Shown here: positions 11,674 through 53,475 of the stretch, in pieces
Position numbering within the stretch: position 1 is the stretch's first letter
Layout of the letters: each line of letters starts with the position of its first letter
Origin: Enoplolaimus lenunculus
Lineage: Eukaryota > Nematoda > Enoplea > Enoplida > Thoracostomopsidae
Assembly: GCA_030248215.1 (NCBI GenBank)
Contig: JASANG010003961.1
Location: forward strand, 32,467 to 96,466
Direction: 5' to 3'
DNA: 64,000 nucleotides
The notes under the pieces: model-generated
The model's database searches: none
Seen by the model: only the letters and a program-made list of their open reading frames with translations
Told to the model about the DNA's origin: nothing
Position numbers and translations under genes: made by a program

Positions 11674-11944
11674 TTAACCCCTTCTCACATAGAGTTGCCT
11701 GTAGGCAACTCAGCGCAGTGTATATACGTTAAATAGTATGTATCGCACCGTGTTTAACAATTGCAACACGTATACATAGTACTAAATCACCACAAGACGT
11801 GAGAACCCCCTCGGGCTCGAGCGTCAAGCTCCTATAGCTGAGTGGTGATGGTATATGCCTCCCACTCCAGTCACTGGAGTTCGAATCCTAGCATAAAAGT
11901 AGGTCTCAGGGAAAATAGAAAATAATCATGTGAGAAAGGGTTAA
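11674..11944 (+). mobile_element. Family P element (TTAA-flanked, tRNA-like core)
   Basis: Ends TTAACCCCTTCTCACAT and ATGTGAGAAAGGGTTAA are inverted copies and include TTAA at both sides, as in piggyBac-type insertions. Inside lies a pol III-like pair: TAGCTGAGTGG (A box-like) and GTTCGAATCC (B box-like), about 33 bp apart, preceded by a GGGCTCGAG stretch. Confidence 0.8.
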
Positions 11945-11967
11945 AATACATTGTGTTTTGGCATATG

Positions 11968-13667
11968 TTTAAAAGGGCTTGTTCAAGGAAGTCTGTACTT
12001 ATGCATCATCCACATTAAAGAATGTTGCTGTGTGGAGAAAAATGGTACACATTCCAAAACGCAAATTTCGAAATTTGATTCAATTCCAGTACACGCAAGC
12101 TCAACATTTAGGTCAATCATAATAATCGTGGAATACGTAAACTAACGTATTTTGTAATAGCGCATTTTACAATTTTATAAAATGTTATTGGTGGTCTAAA
12201 GTTCAAGTTTACCACAGCACGACTCTAGAAACAAACAATGATACAGTAGACGTTTTCCAGAAATCGTGAAAGAGTAAACATTTACATTCTCAACTACGTA
12301 ACGGGTTTAATTCTTAAAATTTTATCTCAAGTCATTTTAGTTAAATCTAACATAATGCAATTCTAGAGAACCCGTTCGTGTACAATGACATATCTTGTAC
12401 ACCAGCAATTTGGAGTAAAGAAATATCAAATAATCTTGAAGTGAACAAAAGATAAAAGTGCGTCTTCGTAAGTCTGTTAGTTTCAAGTTTTAAAGACGTC
12501 ACATTTTAAAGAGTCGTGAAAGTCGAAAATTACGATTAAGTGAAGCGTAAGCCTTTATTAATAACGGGGGACCATATATATTATGAAAATATTATAAATT
12601 GTACGTGGCGAAAAAAGGTGAACCACACACATTTCTGATAGGGGCATGCGAGAGACAAACTTTAGTGTAAAGGTTATTGGTAGTGCAATGTGTAAACCGT
12701 GTTTCCAGTTCTGGTAGTAAACCGTCGTTCTAGTTGAAAGTAGACAGATGACACTTTTTCTGGTTTTCCGTGTTGTCCATTAAATAATAAAAATGGTACA
12801 AACAGTGAGCTTTTTAAAAAGGCAGCCCCTGCAAAAATAATAACGCAATCGACCGCTGATCTCTACGTATATAAGATTTACGGCCAATGTTTACTTTTAC
12901 ATTGGTAACCGTAGATCAGTAATTCCTAAGTCAAAACCTAAGCGTTGAAAACAGTGTAAAGTCTAAGCCTGAGCTTTAGCAAAAACCAATCCTTTAAATG
13001 CAACGAACGCTTTGGTTTTTATGCTTAGGCTTAAGAATATGTGTATTCTGTTGCTAAGAAACCACCAAAATTCCAAAATACTAGACCAAAACCAGTACCA
13101 TAAATCGTACCAAAATTTGTTTCATTTAAATGCACTTTCTTGAAACGATGAAAGTGCAGATTGTCCATTACTTGAGTCATGCAATATAGTAATCCAGCAT
13201 GTTGATTTTCTACGAAGCGTATAAACTATAAAACTAGGATTTATGTAATCGATGAACTTAGCAATTTGATAAATGATAAAATATGTAAATGTCAGATATG
13301 CACATGTGTCGAATACTCCACTTGCATGTGCTAGATTAGATACAATTCCCGTATACGTTACATGAAGATTTGCAAATTTTGTTACGACAACAATTTTAAA
13401 GATTACTATTATTTACCTATTCCAGTACACGTATAACTGTGACATTAGGGATATTAGGAATAACATGTTTGTGAACGTGCGTGTATTGGAATTGGACATT
13501 AAAGGTATTTCAAATTACTCTGTGAAGTAAAATTTAACGAAACTAAATCATGTTAAATTCCAATACACGCAAACTATTTTGTTTCTAATTTACCCTATTT
13601 TCCGGAATTGAATCAGCCCTTTCCACACAGCAACATTCTTTAATGTGGATGATGCATTATATAAGCC
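11968..13667. repeat. Pair of 35-bp exact inverted repeats, 1.6 kb apart
   Basis: TGCATCATCCACATTAAAGA and 15 further bases at about 12002-12036 reappear exactly inverted at about 13621-13656. Outside them GGCTTGTTCAAG and ATATAAGCC are also similar. The interior has no ORF. This may be a non-autonomous DNA transposon or two facing solo copies. A third partial copy is at 36420-36445. Confidence 0.5.
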
Positions 13668-13974
13668 TTAAAACTTTATCGACAATTGTGCACTCAATTC
13701 CAATACAAATTTTTAGCCAGTGTAGGTCCGGTAGAAATGATGGACCCCGGCATCCACCATCCGGAGAGAAAAACACGAATCCCAAATTGAAGTCTGCGTA
13801 AAACAATATACAAATTAATACATACATGTTAAAAATAAGCACAACACAAATAGGCTTCATCTTATAGAATAACAACACAAAGAAAACAAGCAAAACAATC
13901 TTCCATCTTCAGAATTTTTCACATAGAAGTATAGAACCAAATTTGCATATGGAATACAAATCTGCAGGAACGCT

Positions 13975-14022
13975 GCCCAAAATACGTATGTGGGAAGTTC
14001 CAGCTTTAACATATTGATATTA
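13975..14022 (+). repeat. Family I short conserved repeat
   Basis: GCCCAAAATACGTATGTGGG then GTTCCAGCTTTAACATAT. One of about eleven copies in the window (others at 16060, 22082, 25224, 35397, 36697, 42652, 45865, 51388, 56926, 61779). Confidence 0.7.
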
Positions 14023-14295
14023 AAACTAAACCGTTAAAAGTATCTAAATATTTACATAAGTAAATGCATTGATATTGGATATCTGAAACTTTTTCTGTAT
14101 ACAGAGCGAAAAAAACGCAGTCTGAATCGTTGTGGTCGAAAAAACGACGCAAATAAGTTGTTATGAATAATTATTTTATACAAATTGAAATTTAAAACTG
14201 CTATATTTATCTTATGCTGAACTATTTAGTAAACCAGTAAACTTAGTAGTTGCATGCATGTTCGCAACTGTCGGATGTGCCGCTATTTGAACTGT

Positions 14296-15147
14296 TGGCC
14301 ATTGGCGATCAAATAAAATAAACTTAAGCTTTAGACAATTTTTCGCTTAGGCTTAGGTATAAGCCCATTCTTGCACTTAGGCTTAGGCTTAGGTATAAGC
14401 TCATTCTTGCACTTAGGCTTAGGCTTAGGTATAAGCTCATTCTTTCACTTAGGCTTAGGCTTATATGAAAGCTCATTCTTACACGTAGGCATACGCTTAG
14501 GTATAAGCTCACTCTTAAACTTAGGCTTAGGCTTAGGTATAAGCTCATTCTTACACTTTATAATTAGGCTTACTTACGTATAAGCTCATTCTTACACGTA
14601 GGCATAGGCTTAGGTATAAGCTCACTCTTAAACTTAGGCTTAGGCTTAGGTATAAGCTCATTCTTACACTTTATGATTAGGCTTACTTACGTATAAGCTC
14701 ATTCTTACACGTAGGCATAGGCTCAGGTATAAGCTCATTCTTACACTTTACGCTTAGGCTTACTTACGCATAAGCTCATTCTTACACTTTATGATTAGGC
14801 TTACTTACGTATAAGCTCATTCTTACACGTAGGCATAGGTTTAGGTATAAGCTCACTCTTAAACTTAGGCTTAGGTATAAGCTCATTCTTACACTTATAG
14901 GCTTAGGCTCAGGTATAAGCTCATTCTTACACTTATAGGCTTAGGCTCAGGTATAAGCTCATTCTTACACTTATAGGCTTAGGCTCAGGTATAAGCTCAT
15001 TCTTACACTTTACGCTTAGGTTACTTACGTATAAGCTCATTCTTACACTTATAGGCTTAGGCTCAGGTATAAGCTCATTCCTACACTAAGGCTCAGGCTT
15101 AGAAATATTGTTATACTAGTGAGACGGCACTGTTCTATGCATTGGCC
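14296..15147. mobile_element. Family A MITE expanded into a satellite
   Basis: Starts with a damaged left end and AAACTTAAGCTTTAGACAAT, ends CTGTTCTATGCATTGGCC. Between them about 750 bp of tandem units alternate ACTTAGGCTTAGGCTTAGG with TATAAGCTCATTCTTACAC. Unit length varies around 35-60 bp, with higher-order blocks (for example CGTAGGCATAGGC-containing units). Confidence 0.85.
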
Positions 15148-15369
15148 AGAACCTTTGACACAATTGTTCATAAGAAACTGTTAACCTATAAGCCTATCTA
15201 AACCGCTGTAAACCATGACGTGTAATAGCAAAGTTAAACATACCGTCACCACAAATTTCGAACCATAGATATTCAGCTTTGATTTGCATATGATCCACAA
15301 CTTTTGTTGTGGTGGAACAAAGCGGAATACAATATGGCACCACAAACACTATATACCATTCTAACGATA

Positions 15370-15790
15370 TACTGTAGTGACCCGAATAAAATAGTGCGGC
15401 TGATATATATTTAGCCTCTCCACAGGGTACCCCTTGTTATTGGGTTACGAACTGTTATTTGTTTATAACCCGCCGTCCGCCGCCGTTCGTTACTGATATA
15501 TATCCGGCATTACTGTTACCTTGCATCAAAAGCTTGAGCGATAATACAAAGTTATACTTAGGAATGCACTTTCAAAACTTAAGTACGGTTTAAAGTTTCG
15601 AACTCAATTTTATTTGGTCCTGGAGTCATTTATGCGGTACAATGAGTGATAATTGACATTTATGGACTCTAATTAGGGTTTAGGGACTCTATCCGCTTAC
15701 GGACTCTTATTAGTTTTTCGGACACATATTGCTTGGGCTCAAAATGGGGACCCCGTCTTATTACCTCCCTCTTATTCGGGACACTACAGC
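15370..15790. mobile_element. Family E MITE
   Basis: CTGTAGTGACCCGAATAAAA and TTATTCGGGACACTACAG form inverted ends of a ~420-bp element. The interior includes AAGTACGGTTTAAAGTTTCG and GACTCTATCCGCTTACGGAC, shared with 18738-19167. Confidence 0.8.
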
Positions 15791-16059
15791 ATCATTTTAT
15801 GATAATTCGGACAAACCATTAACGTTTATATTATTGCTTAATTTTCTTGGATGCGTTTTCATAACCAGAAATCACATCAAGTATAGCAATAACATAAAAG
15901 AACTTAATGAATGAACGAACATTTTTAGTGATTTAGGAATTTAGGAATTTACACATTTAAAAATAGTTTCCACAAATTAAAAACTTTTATATAAAGGTTT
16001 CGCAGTGAGTAACCCATGTTTACAGTACAAATTTACATATATGAAAAATCGTTGCAACG

Positions 16060-16097
16060 ATGCCCAAAATACGTACGTGAGTCGTTCCAGCTTTAAG
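16060..16097 (+). repeat. Family I short conserved repeat
   Basis: GCCCAAAATACGTACGTGAG followed by CGTTCCAGCTTTAAG. Confidence 0.65.
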
Positions 16098-16148
16098 TTT
16101 ACAAACGTAGCTCTCAAATTTTGTATGGTACAGATCTTTTAAAAGTTG

Positions 16149-16260
16149 GGCCCGCAAAGGACCAGATAGCCTTCCGGCGTGGCTGTTATAGAGTCCGTTT
16201 AAGCTTTAGACAAACTTTTTTGCTTAGGCTTAGGCTTAGGCTTAAGAGTATGCTTATAAC
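16149..16260. mobile_element. Family A MITE, partial
   Basis: GGGCCCGCAAAGGACCAG left, GTTTAAGCTTTAGACAAAC and TTAGGCTTAGGCTTAGGC core; no right end. Confidence 0.55.
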
Positions 16261-16577
16261 TAAATTTCAAAACGTTTTGGGCTAAAACCTTTTAGCAGTG
16301 TAGAAAACGCAATTGCATAGATTTAAAAAATATTCATGAGACGTTCAAACCTTCACACTTCATGTGATTGTAAAATATCGAATGGAACTATTATTAATAT
16401 TCGATTTGAAATTTTTTAGTTTAATATTAAAATAGTAATATATATTGTTAACATATTTGTTTGAAAACGTTCGCTAGCTAACACAAGACTCACTCCTGTA
16501 TAGCGGTGACCACAAGCAAACCAGCTTAATATCCTAAGCTTTGCGCTGACGCGCGGCAGCCTGCGACAACGTCCGAC

Positions 16578-16750
16578 TCAGTAAAGTATCGTGCAACCCT
16601 TACTCATTGAGTGGTTCAGGGCTGCGCTATACTTTACTGAACCGTACGTTGCGTGGGAACTTTTTTTACCGTGGACGCGCGCCGGGGTCCGGATGCATGC
16701 GGCAGCGGGCGGCTTCGTCCGGCGGCGTACGGCGAGTACAGTGCAAACTT
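16578..16750. repeat. Family D copy
   Basis: CpG-rich stretch with CTATACTTTACTGAACCG and GCGGGCGGCTTCGTCCGGCG. Reads through as open frames on both strands because of base composition, not as a gene. Confidence 0.5.
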
Positions 16751-17094
16751 TAGTAACACAAAGACAAGAAACACTTTGGTTTATTGTTCTACAAAATAAA
16801 GTTAATTTTGACACGTGGAAAAATTATATATAACCCATTAGATGACATAAGTAAACTGAAGGTTTGTGCAATTAAGAGTTAAGATAGCCTGCATGGTTTA
16901 ATTTTAAGCTATTTTTTTTATTTCTCATTAATATTTTTCGTTTTATTTCATTATAAATGTTTAGGAATTTCGTTACAACTAAGATATAAAATGTCAAAGT
17001 ATCCGTTTATATTTTCAACCTTACCATTGGTTATTGTGATCGATTTCTGAGACGAAATTTGAAACTGTGTTTGCAGACGCTTGAAATGTTTTCA

Positions 17095-17160
17095 TGAAAA
17101 CGATGACGTCATCTTCGTGAAAACGATGACGTCATCTTCGTAAAAATGATGACGTCATTG
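17095..17160. promoter_or_regulatory. Three perfect CRE palindromes at 23-bp spacing
   Basis: TGACGTCA occurs at 17104, 17127 and 17150 inside a 23-bp unit reading roughly CGTGAAAACGATGACGTCAT. The full 8-bp CRE is the classic CREB/ATF site. Whether it acts on any gene is unknown; the nearest coding ends are over 2 kb away. Confidence 0.6.
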
Positions 17161-17184
17161 TCATGTGAAAATTTGTTATTCAGT

Positions 17185-17350
17185 GTCCACGCGGTCCCGT
17201 GGCATGGGAAGGCTGTAGGTGCTCAGCCCCTTCCTAGGAAAATTTTTGACGCCCTAGAAAATGCTGAACCTTGCGTATAAGTCACCGAAATCCCTTGTAT
17301 GCTCGTCCTGGAAAATTTTCATCCCAAATAGCAACGTGAGATGGCTACGG
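17185..17350. mobile_element. Family G element
   Basis: Contains the G-family phrase for cccctAGAAAATTTT..., TTGTATGCTCGTCCTGGAAA and ends near AGCAACGTGAGATGGCTACGG, as in about ten places in the window. Confidence 0.55.
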
Positions 17351-17558
17351 ATTTGTGTCTCCGTACACTTTTTCGACCACAGAAGAATGCTGATATGCAA
17401 GATTTTTAAAGTTCCTTTCTGCTAAAAGTCTATTAAAATCTGTTGTTTGGCCAATTTATTTCTCTCGAGCAGCGAATGTTCGCTTCTTGTTGCGTTTTCT
17501 TGACCTTGTGTTGTTCTCGAATGGCTGGCTATAAAATCAAAAACACTCATGTATTTGG

Positions 17559-17843
17559 ACTATGTAAAAGATCAAAGGCGGAACGTTTTTCTGCGATGCG
17601 GCAAAAACGTAAGCTAAAACTGTGGACTAATTTTTTGCTTAAGCCTAAGCTAGGCTTAGGCTATTAGGCCTAGGTGTAAGCTCATTCTTACACTTAGGTT
17701 TAGGCGTAGGCTTAGGCTTAGGAATATGTTTATACTACTGTTGCGGCAATGTTCTATACATTGGCTACAGTTAGGTTTAGGCGTAGGCTTAGGCTTAGGA
17801 ATATGTTTATACTACTGTTGCGGCAATGTTCTATACATTGGCT
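17559..17843. mobile_element. Family A MITE with tandemly duplicated 3' end
   Basis: After the right end CAATGTTCTATACATTGGCT (about 17766) the last ~77 bp are repeated once, giving a second identical right end near 17842. Left part AAAAGATCAAAGGCGGAACG. Confidence 0.8.
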
Positions 17844-17979
17844 GAATATTTCAAGAAAAACTTATTTGAGTAGACTGCAAATATTACTTGGTATTAGTCT
17901 GCCATATAACATCAAGTGTTACTGTTGATAAAGTTTATGGTAAATTACGCATAAAAGCATATATAAATTACCTTTTTTC

Positions 17980-18131
17980 GGCCCATGTAAAGATCAAGGG
18001 CGGAACGTTTTTCTGGGGACTACAATAGAATAAGCTTAAGCTTTGGTCCAATTTTTTGCTTGGCTTAGGCGTAGCCTTATGCTTAGGAATAAGATTATAA
18101 TACTATTCCGCACCTGTTCTTTACATTGGCC
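17980..18131. mobile_element. Family A MITE with 8-bp TSD
   Basis: GGCCCATGTAAAGATCAAGG left, CTGTTCTTTACATTGGCC right, flanked by CTTTTTTC and CCTTTTTC (7/8). Confidence 0.85.
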
Positions 18132-18147
18132 CCTTTTTCAATTACAT

Positions 18148-18415
18148 ACTGTAGTGACCCGAATAAGAGGGGGGGGGGCTGATATTTATTTGGCCTTTCC
18201 AGAGGGTAGCCCCCCTTGTTATTCGGTTACGGACTGTTATTTATTTTTAACCCACGCTCCGCCGCCCTTCGTTACTGATATATCCGGTACTGCAATTATC
18301 CGTTGAATTAAACGTTTATTTGTCTTGTGTGAATAGTTTGAGCGATAACACAAGGTTGTACTTAGGAATGTACTTTAAGTACGATACATTTCTAGCATAA
18401 TATAAAGTAACGGGT
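18148..18415. mobile_element. Family E MITE, truncated
   Basis: CTGTAGTGACCCGAATAAGA left end, then TTATTCGGTTACGGACTG and GTACTTAGGAATGTACTTT. No right end. It abuts the A copy ending at 18131. Confidence 0.7.
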
Positions 18416-18436
18416 AGTTAAGAACTTGTCCTAGAT

Positions 18437-18572
18437 TTGGATTCGGTCCCGTAGCTAAGGGGGGGGAACAGGAGGGCTCAGCCCCTCCTAAACCCCCCAT
18501 AAAACTGGAAACTCTTGTATGCCCCTCCTGAAAAATGTGCCCCCCAGCAAGGTGAGCAAGCTACGGGTCTGT
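18437..18572. mobile_element. Family G element
   Basis: GGTCCCGTAGCTAAGGGGGG left and CAGCAAGGTGAGCAAGCTACGG right are inverted ends of a ~135-bp element. Confidence 0.65.
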
Positions 18573-18737
18573 ATGGATTTCTAGAGGTCCAAAAACAATG
18601 AAAAATTATCTGTTACGAATAATAATTGGCAAATTGGTAACGATCGTTGAAAACTGGCATTTTCGACCCCAGTAGACATAAGCATTGCTACGGCGCGCAT
18701 ACCCAGGCCTTTTACTCAGCACACAGGCTATTGCTGG

Positions 18738-19167
18738 TACTGTAGTGACCCGAATAAAATGGGGGGACTGATATTTATTTGGCCTCTCCAGAGGGAATCC
18801 CACTTGTTATTCGGTTACGAACTGTTATTTATTTTTAACCCGCCTTGCGGCGCCCTTCGTTGCCGATAAATATCCGGTATGGCAACTATCCGTTGAATTA
18901 AACGTTTGTTGAACGATAATGTACGGTTATATTTAGAAATGTACTTTCAAAATTTAAGTACGCTTTAAAGTTTCGAACTCAAATTATTTGGTCCTGGAGT
19001 CATTTACACGTTACAGTTAGGGCTAACTGACATTTATGGACTCTAAATAGTGTTTAGGGACCCTATCCGCTTACGGACTCTTATTAGGGATACGGACTCC
19101 TATTGATTCGGACTCAAAATGGGGACCTTCCGCTTATACCCCCCTCTTATTCGGGTCAACACAGTAC
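18738..19167. mobile_element. Family E MITE in the 3' region of the coiled-coil gene
   Basis: Flanked by TAC on both sides: CTGTAGTGACCCGAATAAAA left, TTATTCGGGTCAACACAG right. Lies 50 bp past the minus-strand stop at 19218. It contains minus-strand AATAAA hexamers at 18828-18833 and 18774-18779 that could serve as poly(A) signals. Confidence 0.8.
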
Positions 19168-19217
19168 AGCCTCTCGTAAAAGCATGTACTTTGTAAAAGC
19201 GACCAAACCTTGAAACA

Positions 19218-49812
<30,595 letters not shown>

Positions 49813-49825
49813 CAACCAGAGACGG

Positions 49826-50000
49826 ATCCAGAAATTTCTGCCGCGGACGGGCGGCAAAAGTAATGAAATGCAATTTTTACTATACACTAGAAGACGATAT
49901 GTGTCAATTTTCTGAGCGTAAAAATTGTAAGGTAGCGATCTCATCATTTTATCACAAAAAATTTGCTGACGGTGAATCGTACCACCGCAACCTTTGAATC
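49826..50000. mobile_element. Family H element at the edge of the first visible exon
   Basis: ACGGATCCAGAAATTTCTGC left, AAAAATTGTAAGGTAGCGAT and TTATCACAAAAAATTTGCTG inside. It lies at the upstream border of the 49727 exon, which makes that exon's acceptor uncertain. Confidence 0.5.
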
Positions 50001-50307
50001 TGTAAGTGATAGGAGCCTTAACACAATGACCAAAAGTGACGGTTTCAGGAAATATTGCAAAAGCCAGCATTGACAATCAAGGAAACTTCGATCGAAGCGA
50101 GGAAATGTTTCCTCGTTAAGGCTACTGTCTGCATAGACCCCCAGAAAATGTATTGACCTCAAGGCCACTCTCAAGTAATGCACTCCGCCCCCCTTTTAGT
50201 TCGCTATGAGTTACGTTTCACCGACTTGACGGTCGTTGCTGAAACATTGACTTATACATTCAAAGCAACAAAGGCACATTTATTTGCTGTATACGTTGGT
50301 GTAAGCC

Positions 50308-50468
50308 AGGCCGGTAGCCAAGGGGGGCAGGGGGGTTAGCCCACCCGTAGAAAATTGTGCGCTCCCTCTAGAAAGGTTTTAACCTTGTTGTTATCTCATT
50401 GAAATCCCTTGAATGCCTATCCTGAAAACATTTTAGCCCCCCTAGCAATGAGAGCTAGTTACGGGCAT
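50308..50468. mobile_element. Family G element
   Basis: GGCCGGTAGCCAAGGGGGGC left, AGCAATGAGAGCTAGTTACGGG right. Confidence 0.65.
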
Positions 50469-50684
50469 GCTGTAAGCTCAATGTCCACTTTCCGCCGGAT
50501 TGAATGGACAACATGCTTAAAACTCAGGCATGCAACAGACTGGTATTTCGGGCAAAGATTATACCAATTTTAGAGGGGGTAAACGTTAATTGGCTAACTC
50601 TGTAAAATGAAACGTGTCAGCCGAACGATGCTGCCATCGTTAGAGGGGTGATATACCGAGCGTAACGGGGGGTGCACCCCTACA

Positions 50685-50939
50685 CACTGTAAATTCCAAC
50701 GAGTTGATTAATCAGTTCGCCTAGCGAGTTGGTTACTTCTGAATAAATATCACTAAACATTAACTCACTCCGAGTTGAGTTGATTTTCACTTTGAGTTTA
50801 AGTTGACTCTGGGTAAGTTAATGAATTAACTCAGAATGCATAGAATCAGCTCAAAATTCTGAGTATTGATAGTCCTAACTCAGACTGAACTGATTCAACT
50901 CATTCTGAGTTAAAATCAACTCACTGAACCTTTACAGTG
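50685..50939. mobile_element. Family C1 MITE, CA TSD
   Basis: CACTGTAAATTCCAACGAGT left, ACTGAACCTTTACAGTG right, CA on both sides. Confidence 0.9.
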
Positions 50940-51387
50940 CACTTTAACTGTAAGGAGGTAGGTTTCAAAAACAATTTCATATGAGTTCTAGACGTTTTTG
51001 GGGGTGGGTATTCTGAAATTTTGATGGGCTGAGAATGTATTTTTGATGGACTAACACCGCAAAAATGCATTTTTAAAGTGTAAAGAAAGCTTCGCAATAT
51101 TAAAGTGAAGAAATATCGCGAGCGAAGCGAGCGAGAAGCCAATTGCAGTTTTTATGAACTTCAATGGCGGATCCGGAAACTTCTGACGAGGGCCGCTGCC
51201 GGATATACAGTAGTGACGAAAGCTCGCGAACTATTAAACAGATCGAGAAGCCAAACACAATTTTGTGCTAAATTTTAATACAAAATTTTGGTTTTGATTC
51301 CTGTTGACGGCGACAGTATATTTGATCCTGAATATCGACAGGAGTCTAGCGAGATGCTGAAACATGTACTTGCATTACGAAATATCT

Positions 51388-51432
51388 ATATATTAAAGCT
51401 GGAACGCCCCATATACGTATTTTGGGCAGCAT
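51388..51432 (-). repeat. Family I short conserved repeat
   Basis: TATATTAAAGCTGGAACGCC then ATATACGTATTTTGGGC, inverse orientation. Confidence 0.65.
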
Positions 51433-51945
51433 TCCAACAGATTTTGTTAACGTTACGTATGCAAATTAAGAGTATGCATTGAGAATACCTATTGTTTCCG
51501 ATGTGTTTATATATTTGAGAAACATTACAGCTTTTCAAAAAAGAGTTTTTAACTTTATTCACTAACACGAGGGGCGCAGGCAACAAAGTAATCTTGGCCG
51601 GAAAAGCATTAGTCCAGTTGCACATGTATGCAACTACGTGTACTAGTTAATGTTTATTTCTGAATTTCTTGAAGACACAACTCAGCTATTGGGAAGGGGG
51701 CAAACGCAAGGTCGCCCACCCTGGAACTCCATGGCTACATCCCTGTTTCAAGTATAGGGGCCCACCCGTTAGGAAGTCAGGGACTGTAAGACTTAGAGTC
51801 GAATAAGCTTAGGCTTAGGTTTAGGCTTACATTTAAACTTATGTTAAGGCTTATGCTTAGTATTCAAGACCCTATTGTTTACGTAGGCTAAACGACATAC
51901 AGGTCTAAGTCAAAAAATTATTTTTTATTTATGTGCCTCTTTGAA

Positions 51946-52172
51946 CACTGTAAATTTCAGCGAGTTGAATTTAACTCAGAATGAGTTGAATCACTCAGTT
52001 GAGTTAGGACTATCAGAAGTTAGAAGATTGAGTTCATTCAATTCATTCTGAGTTAATTAATCAACTCTCATAGAGTCGACTCAAGTCAGGGTAAGAATCA
52101 ACTCAATGCAGAATGAGTTAATGTTTACTGATATTAATTCAAAAATAACCAACTCGCAAGCTGAATTGATTA
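51946..52172. mobile_element. Family C1 MITE, right end cut by a family P fragment
   Basis: CACTGTAAATTTCAGCGAGT left and the GAGTTGATTAA arms; the right end is replaced at 52172 by TTAACCCCTTCTCACATAGA, a short P-element left end (to about 52228). Confidence 0.7.
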
Positions 52173-52229
52173 ACCCCTTCTCACATAGAGTTGGCTATGG
52201 GCAACTCAGCGCAGTGTATATACCTTAAC

Positions 52230-52540
52230 TACTGTAAATGCCAACGAGTTGATTTAATCGTTTATCACATGAACATTATCTATGTTCCCTGAGACCTACA
52301 TTTATGCTAGGATTCGAATTCCAGTGACTGGAGTGGGACGCGTATACCATCACCACTCAGCTATAGGAGCTTGACGCTCGAGCCCGAGGGGGCTCTCACG
52401 TCTTGAGGTGATTTAGTACTATGTATACGTGTTGCAATTGTTAAACACTGTGCCGAATCATAGCATAAATGTAGGACTCAGGGAAAATAGAAAATATTGA
52501 TGTGATAAAGGATTAAATCAACTCGTTGGCATTTACAGTG
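52230..52540. mobile_element. Family C1 MITE carrying a nested family P element
   Basis: Arms CTGTAAATGCCAACGAGTTG and CAACTCGTTGGCATTTACAG match exactly. The P element fills the loop at 52254-52516. Confidence 0.85.
52254..52516 (-). mobile_element. Family P element nested in C1
   Basis: TTAATCGTTTATCACATGAA left, TTGATGTGATAAAGGATTAA right. TTAA at both ends lies at the centre of the host palindrome. tRNA-like boxes on the minus strand. Confidence 0.85.
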
Positions 52541-52782
52541 AAAGTTTCTGGCGCCCCTCATATTTAAATTTAATGCAAACGCAATTGTGCTTTTATAAAA
52601 CCATAACCGGCTTTCTATGCAGCTGAGTGGTTTCGAAAATGAAAAATATAAATATTAAAAGGAAAATCAATGAGAAAAACACACTTACTTAGTAATAGAC
52701 GAATGAACATATCAACAGAAATAACTATGTTTTTGCGGTTACTAAGGCTACTCTTAACTCAGGCACAATATTTGCTGGAGGG

Positions 52783-52945
52783 TCGGTAGCTAAGCGGTGG
52801 GGCGGGGGGGGGGGCTGCCCCCGTGCAAAACTTTTGCCCACCCCCCCAGAAGATTTTCAATCTTGCTTGTAAGTCATTGAAAACACTTGAATGCCCCTGT
52901 TGAAAGTTTTTTGCCCTCCTTAGCAAGGTGAGCTGGCTACAGGCT
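52783..52945. mobile_element. Family G element
   Basis: GTCGGTAGCTAAGCGGTGGG left, AGCAAGGTGAGCTGGCTACAG right. Confidence 0.7.
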
Positions 52946-53087
52946 TGCTGGAAGCCAAATAAAAGATAACATTAAAAATAAAATTGAAAAATTCAAATTC
53001 GATGGGGTTTCCATCGTTTTATAAGGTCTCTCATTCAAATGACTCATTCTATAAATTGAGTATGGAAAAAAGGTTACTAGCTATCAG

Positions 53088-53475
53088 CGGCGGATCCAGA
53101 AATTTCTGACGTAAAGTGGATTGGCAAAAGGTATGAAACGCAATTTTTACTCTATACTTTATGGGCCCATGTTACGTTAAGGGGCGTCCAGGTTTTTGGT
53201 GGGTCTGTAAAAGGGTAGGTTTAGATTCTAGATTACATTTTTTGCTTAGGCTTCGGCTTAAGAATACAATTTTACAACGCTTAGGTTTAAGCTTAGGCTT
53301 AGGAACACGCATAGTTTACTGTTACGCCCCTTAAAGTAACATCGGCCCTATTATGTACGTGGCAATTTCTTGAATTGGAAAAATTGTAAGGTAGGGACTT
53401 TATTTATCATTTTATCACAAAAAAATTTCTAACGGAATGACGTACGCTTCCCCTTTGGATCCGTTAGTGCTCCTA
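53088..53475. mobile_element. Family H element with nested family B MITE
   Basis: GGCGGATCCAGAAATTTCTG left, CTTTGGATCCGTTAG right; the B copy at 53164-53347 splits it. The minus-strand open stretch beginning near 53611 runs into this repeat. Confidence 0.7.
53164..53347. mobile_element. Family B MITE
   Basis: GGCCCATGTTACGTTAAGGG left, CCCTTAAAGTAACATCGGCC right. Confidence 0.85.

Larger units (their letters stand above)
11131..19217. other. Intergenic region between two minus-strand genes
   Basis: No convincing gene. It starts at the 5' side of the LAPTM-like gene and ends at the stop of the coiled-coil gene. It holds the separately listed MITEs, an expanded satellite MITE, a CRE cluster and E elements. 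One minus-strand stretch at 13657-13870 has a hydrophobic start (MKPICVVLIFNMYVLICIL) and a short Pro/Gly-containing tail; it could be a small secreted peptide or chance. Confidence 0.45.

Noticed and set aside
11800-11900. A functional tRNA gene in family P
   Set aside because: A- and B-box-like words are present but the T and acceptor stems do not pair convincingly, and the sequence is repeated inside a mobile element.
14324-14583. TTAGGC runs as an interstitial telomere
   Set aside because: Always bounded by family A or B ends and interrupted by GTATAAGCTCATTC units, so they are element cores, not telomeric tracts.
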